From Choristocarpus tenellus KU-1152 (Eukaryota > Phaeophyceae): 23,903 nt of DNA. The notes under the pieces are model-generated. The model did not search any database. It had not been told where the DNA came from and saw nothing but the letters and a program-made list of their open reading frames with translations. The stretch spans positions 1 to 23,903 of the forward strand of contig CAXNAD020000232.1 in assembly GCA_964200185.2 (NCBI GenBank), written 5' to 3'. Positions within the stretch are counted from its first letter, which is position 1; each line of letters starts with the position of its first letter. The position numbers were made by a program, and so were the translations under genes. Below are positions 1 to 11,600 of the stretch, piece after piece.

Positions 1-2
1 CG

Positions 3-167
3 TTTTCGCAAAACAACCATCCTCGTAGTCCCGCTCCATCCCCAATTTTGAAAATCCTCTCTTTGATGGAACATGAACTATTTCCAGAGCGAAAGGCAAA
101 CCTGACACAGGTACCAGAGATCTCATCATCGATTACTTATTCCAGTGCCACGCCCATCATGTGCTGA
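3..167 (+). CDS. possible C-terminal end of an unidentified gene entering from the left (partial)
   Basis: One + strand frame is open from the left edge to a TGA at 165-167, giving about 54 residues with mixed, protein-like composition (for example ILKILSLMEHELFPERKAN). I do not recognise it. It would be the 3' end of a gene converging on CCDC40, whose stop lies about 300 bp away. A CAG-GTACC sequence at 108-114 could instead be a splice donor, which would make only the first part coding. The length alone is not significant, so this is a tentative call. Confidence 0.28.
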   Translation, partial: FSQNNHPRSPAPSPILKILSLMEHELFPERKANLTQVPEISSSITYSSATPIMC

Positions 168-465
168 GGGGGATCTGTCTGGGGCACCTAGCCACATTGA
201 TTCAAGGAAGGACCAGTGAACAAGTAAAGTCCAGAATGTGTTGCTATTAATGCATGTCAATAATCTTAGCATAATTCAGAACAGATACCGCCCCCTCTGT
301 TGTTAAAAAAAGGTAAAGTAACGTCCGTGTGTGGGATGACCCCAGCCAAACTACCTCTACTGTGGTACTATGAATATGGTATGTCTGCACATATTCTCTA
401 CTGTATATGTACCAGAATGATGGACAACTACTTGAGGGAAGGATTTCTCTACCGCTCAAAGGTAA
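168..465. other. convergent intergenic spacer, nothing recognised
   Basis: This stretch lies between the possible + strand gene end and the CCDC40 stop codon. I see no conserved reading frame, no RNA gene and no clear AATAAA signal on either strand. It probably holds the CCDC40 3' UTR. Confidence 0.5.
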
Positions 466-3400
466 CTACTCCGTGACGTCTTCAGACAGCCGTGCAACTC
501 GTGTCAGAACATCATCAAGATGAGGGAGCTCCCCTTTTACCCCCTCGATAACGTCACGGACTGCCTTGAGACGGATCTCTGCGTTTAGTAGGGCCTGCTC
601 CACCTGTAGAAGTCGATGGGAGAGGGGGAGAGGTTTGAGATTAATCCTAAGAGTGAAAGTATCTTAGAGGATACGAGTTTTGCACTGCTTGTCCATTTAG
701 GGCTTTGCTTGCCATGGGTTCTTTTCAGACATTTTCCTACTCCAAAGTGTTTCGGAGTAGATAAAATGTATATGTTATGAAATGATGTGTGTGGAACATG
801 GATATTGACGCTTCCTAACAAACACGATGGCCAATATTACGTCAAAATCGCAACATTGGATTTTGATCCCCAAATGGACGTGACTCTACCCTCTGAGATA
901 CTGTGGCTCTAAAAATCGGGTGAACAACCAATGATCATGTCCCACAGTCATGATAGCGACCATGGGCATCTGTCAGGGCACTACCTATATCATTATTGTT
1001 TATTATTCAACACCAAGAGCCGAATTGTGATTGGTGACTTCTTCCAGGGTGAGGATATTGTACTTGTGCAATTTAGAATATGATAGCAAGGAGTGATGTA
1101 AGAGGTGTGGGTGTTGATATTTTGTCGATTGCCTTCATTGCGTCTGTTGCAGCTATCGGCTTTATTTCCCCTCGAGATAGATTCTCATACTTCTGGCACA
1201 GTCGCTGTTTGGTAGCAGTCACCTCACTCAACCGCTGCTTCTCATATAACCTGGTGGGGTGGTGAGGGGTGATACAGAACATGAATTTGAGGACGCACGA
1301 CAGCCAATAGTAAATGATTCTTGGAGTGAACAAGGTAGCAAGCTCTCAAAACATACGCAGAGTATCTGAAAATTAAATGAACATGCTGTTCAGAAGGAGC
1401 GGTGTCTCGACTGGAGTTGCTCATCGAAGCATTATTATCATCACTTGTGCGTCACAGATACAGCTACAACTGCATGCAATGTTTAGCAAGTGGTGAGAGG
1501 AGAAACTCTATTCTGTGGAATAAAAGAGGGACAAGATGGTAAATAAAACAGGACAGCAAAGAAGGATGTGCAAAGCTCTTCCTCAAACTGGACTATACTG
1601 GTGTATAAGAAAACTACTCTCAGTTACTCCGAAGTACCACACAAAGGAATGAAAGGCCCCATCTCAGGGCAGGAGGGCAGGAGGTACATACCTGGTATTG
1701 ATGTCTCCCTGGAGCTCATCACACAACCGCTCTGCCTCCTCAAAACGCCCAGTCTCCTGTTCCAGGCCTGTTGAGACCTCTAGGCCCTTCCTCCTACGAT
1801 CCTCTACCACTGCACTATATCGTGCAGTCTCTACAGACAATGACTTGAGCTGTTGCTGAATAGACACAACCTAAAGAAGTGAGAACAAAAGGAAGGGTTG
1901 TGTGTGGCACATGCGTGTTCAGTTGTAGGCATGTCGCAGATAGCCTGTAGGTGATGTTATTGTAGGTGCCACTGCAGTGCACATAGGGCGATGCTCGGGA
2001 AAGTGTGGGAAATGAGAGGTGATCAATATCGATTTTCATAGAAAAGATATGGAAGGGAAGGTAGGAAGGCGCAGCCATGGTGCCAATTTCGAAGTCCTCC
2101 CATTACCAAATGCTAAGAAGAAACTCAAACATGGACACAGAGATAAGAATAGAGGGAGGACACTGAAATACTTTGTGGTAGCACTAGTGGGAGCTTCAGA
2201 ACAAAGGACCAAAACAATTCTTACACTTGAGACACATTGTGAAGATGCTCCTATTAACCACAACAGCATTTTAACCATATTACTATCCATACAATAATAT
2301 TGACAGCAAGGTAAGAAAAGGCACATCACCTTCTTCTTGAGTCCTGTGGCAGTGAGGTCTTTGGATCCCCCACCTCCCCTACTACCCCTGATGTTACGCC
2401 CTGCCAATGCCTCGTCCTTCCCCTTATAGCGCACTGCAATTTTTTCCCGCTTGTCAATGGCCCACTCCATGGCCTGCATCATGCGTTCCTGCTCGCGGCG
2501 AAGCCCATCAAGCCGAATACGCATGCGGTGGATTTCTCGCTCCATTATCTGTACCTCATTCTTTCCTAACCCTGGGTCCAGTGCAGCCTGTACAACCGGA
2601 TTGCTGTTAGTCCTATGTGTTGTGTTGTGACATAGAACTAAGGGCAATATCTTGGATCTACAGTCGAGGAGCATAACCTTCAGAATTCACCAAAGCTTGT
2701 GTGAGAAAGGAGAAGGAGGCAAGAAATTAAGGGAAGGGCGGAGCAGAGGCAAGCGGATTGGGATGTAGAAGATAGGTTGTAGGGTAACCCTTCAGTGTTG
2801 CTAGCATGGATTGATTGATCGGATTAATGAATTGAATTGCCATATTTCGGTCAGGGCTCTATGTTCACGAGGGGATACTATTTACAGGTCTTCATCTTTC
2901 CATCCTACACTCTCTCTCCTCGCAATACCTTTCACTGAACTACTCAAGCAAGACAGAGGAGCATCTCCACAGCATATCGGATTAGTACACCATGATGGCC
3001 GGTGATGTATATATACACAAGTGTGCATGTACCTATGCACACTATTATCCCACACCTCTGATGCAGTACCTCTTGATGCATCGAATTTGTCCATCAATTG
3101 CTCACGAGCAAGGTTGCAGGAATCACGCTCTATACAAATTTCAACACTGGTCAGAATGGATACGCTATTTGAGATTGCAAGCCACAGAGTTCGTCTTGCT
3201 CACTTCAGGCCTATGTGCAACTGTCAAATAGAGCCCTCTCTAGCTCACTTCTACCCTGTTGCCCATGTAGCGCACATAACAAAGGAGTGGACTTCTCATA
3301 GACTTTACTGATGCTTCAAGTCACCTGTGTCTCTCGTTCTAGCTGTATCTTCTTCTCCCAAAGCATCACTTGCCTCTCCATCTCCAGAATCTCATCCAGG

Positions 3401-5613
3401 GTGTCCGCCTTCATCCCCTTGATCTTACGGATTCGACTCTCAAGGTCCACGCTTTGACTCTTTGACATGAAGTGAGTTAGTGTTAAAAAAAAACGTAGCA
3501 AGGCATGGAAATATGTTAACCTTATGAAGTTGAGGGAGAGATGTAAGAAGATGTGTACTCGAGTCTATGGCCACAGGAGATATACTGTGTGCATCATGGG
3601 ATCAACGTAGACTAGTTTTAAACAGGATTGCCAAAGTGATCAAGCACATTTGAGGTGTACTTCTTCCTCATGCTCAAGTTTCTCCGTTGACTAGGAGTCC
3701 AGACAACCAAGAGAATATCCTCTGCCTGACTGCAACCAAACGTATCGCCAGATATTCCACCTACAGAGGTCAGAACAAGTTCGGGCAGGAAGAAAAGCAC
3801 TGTGGCATATCTTAACTGCATGACTAGGCCGAGGTTACGGGATCCTTGACCACATGCAACGTTGGAATGTTACCAAGAGAAAAATGTTAGTACTCCTTCA
3901 AGGTAGGAGGACCATATGAAGTATATCTATATCAATATATACTCATTGCTTGAGAGAAGGGGAAAACACACATTAAGAATGATGCATAATACATTTCACT
4001 CTCTGTCACATTCTTCACAGTACAGCTCCGATTTAACTCAATCTCAATGAGGTAACGGTTTCTCCACAGACAAAGATGTAGCACAAGAAGGGAACAATTA
4101 GTTTCACCTCATATCACACCATGTCCAAGGTACACAACCTACCACCCTATCCTTCGTTTCCCCACAGCCCTGCATCAAACCCAACTCTATTGTCCTAACT
4201 CCCATTTACCCATGGCTTTCCTCACTTCCAGCTCCCTGAGCTCCTGAATAAACTCCCTCTCCAACACGCTAGTGGCGTTTCCCAGCTCAGATACCCTCTT
4301 CCCACTTTTTCCAATAAGCTCGTTGATCCTACCCATGTCCATGTGGAGGCCCTGTATGGTGGACCGTAGCCTCTTGGACTCAGCCTCATCAGAGGCAATG
4401 CCCCGGAGGAGACGGGCCTTGCGCTGGCCGAGAATAGATGCAGCAGCCCTCAGCTCTGTGTTCTGTACATGGGGGTTGGGAATTGGGTTCCTCGGTGAGG
4501 TTGTGATTAGTGAGGACTCAGCAGTGCAAAAGCACAGACGAGGAGTGACATGAGCAGGAGATTTTTAACACTAAAGATTATGTTGTACTCATCAGCAAAA
4601 GCATACTGTCCTTGCATGCTCGTGAGTCCCTCAAAGGATCACTTGGAACATGTGTTTAAGATGCAGAATGAATTGATTGGGACGAAAAGTGCTCTCTGTA
4701 GTATCTTCGTAGCATTCTTGTAGATGTATATGCAAATATTGGCAACAGAGTGGGAAGATAGAAGTGCCCAATGACCCTGTAAGTGAGAAGCTCCTTTGCT
4801 CTACTTAATGTGGATAATACTACACGGGAATTGTTTAACCCACATGGTGTGCATTGTAACCTAATGCCTTGGACCAATCACAGGTGTTTGGTGTGACACA
4901 TGGCACTGTTTCCTTTTCTACATACTGTCTGAGGCACACATATGCAGCTTCCCTTCTCAACAGTCTTGATTCCCTCATCTGCAGGTGGCGCTATCCAGTT
5001 CACAGTTGCCCTCCCATACATTCCTCCTGATCAAATTTCTGGTATTTGATTTCCACCATCTGACACCTCAGTCCATTCAATCCTGTCAGTGTCATGTACA
5101 ATAGATTCCCTTGCCTTTTCCAGGTGTTGCTCAGTCTCCACAGCCGTGGACACCAGCTGTGTCTGGTCCGCCAGCCACTCATGCTTTAACCTGGCGTTCT
5201 CCTCTGATAAACCACTCCTCTCTTTCTGCAGGTTTTTTACAGATGCCTCTAATGGGCCTGTATGCTCTGGCTCCTCCACAGACTCCTTCAGTTTCTCATA
5301 CTGACGATTCAGGCGGTCCACACGGTACATCTGGTGGAGACATAACCATTCACATTCGACACAGTAATGGGGGGCACAACAGCAGGAGAGTTTGTGGATG
5401 GTGGTGGGGGAGATGATGGAGTGCATGAGGGTGGGGGAGGAGGGGAGGAGGGAGACACATGTGAGAACAGAAAGGAAATTGTGGGTTAATGGATAAATAG
5501 ATTCAAGGCATTCAAGGTGTTGGACTTACAGAGCAAACCCCGAACAATTCATCTGTTCAAGATAATTTTTTGACTCCAGGACAGGATGACTCTAAACTAG
5601 TGTGCTCCATAGC

Positions 5614-5649
<36 letters not shown>

Positions 5650-8600
5650 ACTGCACTGTAGAAAGGGTAGGATGGATGCACAAAGGTTCTCTGATCGCGT
5701 GAGTATTACTGTTTCACCACTCGCTCCACTTGGTGCTGGAAAGGAAGGAAGAAAGCATTCCTCCACAGTATTGAGAATGTATTGAGGAGTTGATGAGGAG
5801 CAGAGACTAACTATTGAGAAGTTGACTCCTGGGAATTTTCCATATCAAGATCCGTGTACAACAGTAAGGGGACTGAAAACTTTTAGCAACCCTACCATGA
5901 GCCAAACGGGTAGCCAACGCACTTTCACAGTCTCACATATCTGTCCGCACCCAATGCCCCTACATCATGTTCCCAACAAAAACGCCGCAGGGATGAGGAA
6001 GGAGGCAGGTGGATAGTGTTAGGTAAAATTTGGTGCAATTATCATGTTAGTTTACCTTTTTTTCTATCTCATCGTTTCGTTGTCGTATCTCCAACTGGTA
6101 CTTTCCCACAAGCTGGTCTTTCGCATTGAGTTCTTCTTCCACACTCTTCAATGTCTCACGGAGCTGAGCATTGTGCGCCTCAGTATTGAGCGTGTCTACA
6201 TGGATTCGGGCCTGTTCGTTCTGCAGGTTTGCCTCTTCTGCAATGTACAAGGAAGGCGGGGGCAGGGCGGCAAGTAGAGTGGTGTTGGGTGAGGATAAGT
6301 TAGGAAAGAAGTGGAACTCTAAACTCTAGACTAGAGAGTACATGCTACTCCCATTCAAGGCTAGGGTGTCTTTCATATCATCATGCATCCCCCTTCCCAA
6401 CTCTTGCAGTGGACACCACATAACCTGTAACAACGTTACAGGCATTTCAGTATGTGCAACAGACTTGAACATACCTCTTGCCTGTCCTTCACTTCCCTGC
6501 CCATTTGTTCAACTTACCTATCTCAGTCTGGTGTATCTTCTCAACCACGGTCTGAGTTTTCTTTACAAGGTTTCGTACAGCTTTGCTCATGGTGGTTTGC
6601 TGCGATTTCCATCGACCTGCTTCTTTTTCCAGCTTTTGGCGCTCACGAGTCACTAACTGTAGGTTGCTTGTGAGGGTGACCACCTGAAAGGGAGAATCAA
6701 AGTAAAGATTGGTGTATGCAGGATGGTGTAGGGCTTTAAAGAGAGGGGGGTAGGGACATACAGAGGGCGAATGATAATGAGAGTATAAAGGTGCTGTGGC
6801 ATGATCAGAGCATTAGGACCCAAAATTGAAAGAGAGAAAGAGAGAGAGAGAGTAGTGTAATGGGACTACCAAGTACAATTCAATTCGGGCCAGATTACCA
6901 CATACAGAGTAGCGAGGGTAAAAAGTGCTAGAGAGGAGTGCTTTCTTACTACTGTAACGCATGGAGTGAAAGTATCTTAGAGGGTATGAGTTTTGCCCTG
7001 TTTGTCCATTTGGGGCTTGGCTTCCCTCGGGGTTTTTATGACATTTTCCTAGTCCAAAAAAATTCGGAGTAGGTAAAATATGTATGTTATGAAAAGGTGT
7101 GTCCGGAACGAGGATATTGACATCTCCTAATAAACACGATAGCCAAAATTACATCGAAATCGAAACAGTGGATTTTGCGCCCCAAATGGACGCGACTCTA
7201 CCCTCTAAGATACTTTGACTCATGCCAAAACCCTTCTCCTCTCTACTTGGGGACCATCCTTTCCTTTCCATTCTCCGTCCACTGATACCCCTTTCTCATC
7301 TGTGTTTCGAACACCTCCCATGTTTTCCTTACTAAGAGAGCATAACATCTTTCACAGCCTTCCTCAGCACCTCCCTCGTGTCGATGCTGTTCCACCCCTA
7401 CCCAAGTTTCACAACGTACTCCAGACTAGTCTTTTACTACTTCCACCCACCTGCCCCCGAAGTTGGTTTCCCCGCCCATCAAGACTTTTCTCATCTTCCT
7501 CAGTTTGCGTCAAGGACCTCTGAAGCATTGTGTACCTCTCAGATAGCTGGTCTCTCTCCATCTGTCGGGGGGGAGGTTGAGCTGTTTTCAGACATTTTGG
7601 GACCTGTTGTGCCGATTGATACAAACTAAAAAGAACGGCAAACAACCCCAAATGGGGATTGTGGTCCTCTCAACAGGAGGTTATACTTGTAGTGTATACA
7701 AAATAAAACACCAACAAAAGAATCTGTCCAGGAGGAATATCAGTTGGACTAATCTACCAGGACTTTGTTGCGCAGGGCTAATGAGAAGCAGGAGGCAATG
7801 ACACCGAAGCAATGGTGGGATCAGGGTGTGGGGCTTTAAGGATTCAGATGAAGGTGAGGTATAGTTCATTTCGCCTGATAGAGATCATCGCCTCATATGT
7901 GATTCGTGCTGAGGTCATCATCATCAGAGGAAGAAAATGTACATTAAATGCAGTCTGCAAACCAATTGGTATGGGGAGGTCTCAATTAAATTGAGGAGGC
8001 ACGTCACATACATGTCATGTCAACAATAAGCAGTGTCCGGTTTTGCTATCACCAGTGCAACCAGAGAGGATCCGGCACATAAAGGAAGTGTACAGGTTAA
8101 TGAGGTATCAGAAGTGGTTGGCATAACAGGATCTTGTAATATCAAAGAGCAACCCCACAAGAGATGATGCGCGGAAGGAGTGAGGATAAAGGATAAATTT
8201 AGGTTTGAAGTGTTGCCTTAGTCTTAGCCAGCTGCTCTTCGACAAAGGCCTTGTCATGTCTCAGGCGATCCCTAACTGAGACCAACCCTTCATTGTCGGC
8301 TTGCGCCTTGAGTATCTCCCTCTTGAGGCCTTCTATCTCAATGTCGTAGTCCCTGTTGTGTGTTGGGGAAAGGAGAATAATTTCTGGGGTGGGATGCATG
8401 TATCGTGAGCAATAGAGTGGGCAGTCGTAATGTATAAAGACATTAAAAAAAATGTTCAGAACAATGAAGCTCCCCTATCCCACCTAGACGAGTTCTCTGC
8501 CTCCAGGAGTGCATTGTTGGCTGCAGTGAGTGCTTCATCACGTAGATTAAGCCCAACCAGGGCACTGCGCCATTGCTGCAGCAGTTGTTTTTTCTCAAAA

Positions 8601-11600
8601 GAGATGAGTTCCATCTCGTGAGAAGTCTCTCGCAACATATCATTCACCTGACCCCCTCCGTTTGTTCATAAGTCATAGGCATAGTGTTAAGCTAAGAGGT
8701 ATAGCGATTTTTTCGAGGATGAAGAGATCAGTTCGGCAAAAGTGCAGAAGAGAGTGGGGAAGGAGAAGGTATCTCGGATATTTTACTGTATTAGTTGTTC
8801 ATTTCAAGGGTTGTGTGTGATATATGTGCCAATTTTCGATGTAGAGATTACCGCAAACTAATGACATGAATAAAAATATCACTACAATAAACATATATAT
8901 GACCCTAACATGATACTCAGCTACAACATACAACAAACACTCCATCCACACTTTCTATCTCTTGCGCCCCTCAAGCTGACTCCCTACTCCTTTCCCAGAT
9001 ACATTATTGTATCCCTAAGCCTCTACACAGCAGGCCCGGTGCACATCACTTTTTGACCTTTTTGGCCAGCACCAGGTTCTTTAGTCAACACACTCACCTT
9101 CTTCGTGGAAATACCAGCCTTTCCATACCTGTCAAGTGAATCATTGTCAGAGTGTCCCCTAAGTATGTCACCAAACTCCATACAAGACTCTTCCACACAT
9201 ATACAAATTACTCTAGAGTGTAGAATATCAACGTACTTCAGAGCAACCTAAAATTCTGTTATGGCATATTTTTGTCTGCAAAACATGGCTTCTGGTATGG
9301 AGTCATCTTCTGCTACCAGCCCTCTTTGTTGGTCACAGCCTATGGGAAGTCAACATCATTGCCATCCTTCTCACCTCCCCGGTCTGTCCCTCAGATGTGG
9401 TGATCTGTGCCTCTGTCACAGCCACTTGGCCCTGCAGTCGTTTAACCTGGTTGTACAGTGTACATTTAAAAGTGGTAATATGTGAATGTCAAAATTATAT
9501 TGACAATTGTGATTGAGTGGTCCTTACCTGGTAAAGCCCGCATTGCAAGGTGCATCCTGTGGGACAATTTGCAACTAGTTGTCCCTGCTGTTGTTTCACC
9601 AACCCCATGTGGAATAACTAGGCAAGTACCTTGGAGTAGCTCTCTCAGCATTGGTCCCATGATGACCATCGGTATGTATAAATTATCATCTTTCACACAT
9701 ATAATGTTACCCAAGCAGTTCCCAGTCCTACGTAAGGGGAGCGACAACATCTTCAGTCAAGCTCACTGGGTACACGGAGGCATTCTCACCAATAAAAAGA
9801 GCAATTGTCATAGTCAAGGGAGATCAAAGTAAACCCTTCATACGTTTGACATACTTGTGCACAAATATCCAATGTATAGCCTTATACTCACCAAGAGTAT
9901 GCTCTAGAAAGGACTCTTACCTACAGATTGGACAGAGCACCTCAATCATTTCCCAATCAAGGCAAGGGACTTCCTTCCACATACGGCAGGCAGATAGGAA
10001 ACAAACCTCGTCCATAAGCCTGTCAATGTAGAGATCCTGCTGGCCCTTGCTTTTTTCCAGTCCTGACACCGCCTCCTCGGCTTTATAAGTGGCCCGCCTT
10101 GTCACCAATATCTCATCTTTCATCTCTTCATTGTAGAGCTCCACCTTGAAAATTCAGCATGAGTAGGCTTAGGTGTATACACATATGCTAGAGTATGCGC
10201 AATGCCCTATGTAAGCCTCTGTGTTAACTTCTTCTTGTGGGTTTAGTATGTATTTCTCTTTGCGTGTGTCCTGCCATAAGAGTTAGTTGTGTTGACACTA
10301 TGGTAGACAATGAGATGATATCGTGTCTTTTGTGCTTAGTACTGGTAGTACAGCATGGTGGGTAAAATGAGATCACCTTCAGCTGGAGCCGAATTCGGTT
10401 GAGTTACAAAATCAAAATAGAGGCTATTCCCTAGTAGTTCAGCTTACTAGATTTGCGCTATGTCACCTGCCAAGTGTTGAGGGGACAGTGACTCACCTAA
10501 CATTTAACAAACACACTGTTTGGGAGGTTTTGCTCCACAAGCAATCACCTGAACAGGTGAATTGCCATAGTCACCTACACCTCTCTCTTTGTGTGCAGTT
10601 GTGCACAGTTGTGCCTGTATACCATAAACTCCATCCAGCACTTACAATAAAGGTCGAACAAACTCAATGAAAAATTAAGCGTATTTTGAATTGTTAAATT
10701 TCCTACCACCTCCAAGGTACCCTCTAAAGTGCGAAGGTCTTCAGCAATATTTTCCTCAGTCAGTATCCACCGTTTCATATCACTCCATCCTTATAATAGA
10801 CTTGTGAGCATGTTTCAGGTACTTCTCCTTGAGTGAAAGTATCTTAGAGGGTACGAGTTTTGCCATGTTTGTCCGTTTGGGACTTTGGTTCCCACGGGTT
10901 TTTTAGGACACTTTCCTACTCCGAAATGGTTCAGAGGGGGTAAAATGTATACATTATGAAAACGTGCGTCTGGAATAAGGACATTGACACTTCCTAGCAA
11001 ACACCATAGACAAAAATTCATCAAAATCGCAACATTGGATTTTCGTCATCAAATGGACGCGGCTCTACCCTCTAAGATACTCTAACTCCCTTGCGCCCGG
11101 TTGTGATAGCGCGACTGGAACAGTCACCTGCCGCAAGGTCTCCTGGAGGGCGTTAAGCTCAACCTCATTCTTGACCAAACGCTTGCTGAGCTCATCTTTC
11201 GCTGCTTTCAAGTCCTGGTAACGCTGCTTGGCCGTATCCACGTCAAGGTCTGCTTTAGCGCGGTTTTCACCAAGCTCATTGAAGTTTGCATGGGTCTGCT
11301 CTAGCGCCACCTGGAGCTTGGCAAGCTGCTGTTGCATTGAATATAGCTCAACCCCCACATGTTCACGACTCGACTTCAGCCTTAGCGACAGAGGATGGAA
11401 GTCATGAGTTGCATGCTAAGAGCTTGGGTGAGGTCAAAGCCAATATAGCAAGAGGTGGCGGCATTGAGCGGTCGAACTTTTCAGAGAAAAAAATACGAGT
11501 AGATCCTAAGCAGAACATGTTTTGGGAATACACATCATCCATACCCGTTCTCATCATTGTATATCTATACATCTGTCGAGGAGGCTAACATTACTCCGTG

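Noticed and set aside
585-821. - strand frames across MITE copies (also 10815-11024)
   Set aside because: They fall within the repeat; similar short translations in two copies reflect repeat similarity, not a gene.
2036-2329. Downstream part of the 212-residue - strand frame
   Set aside because: It is read-through past the donor at 2330 into intron 14; the Cys/Leu-rich translation does not match CCDC40.
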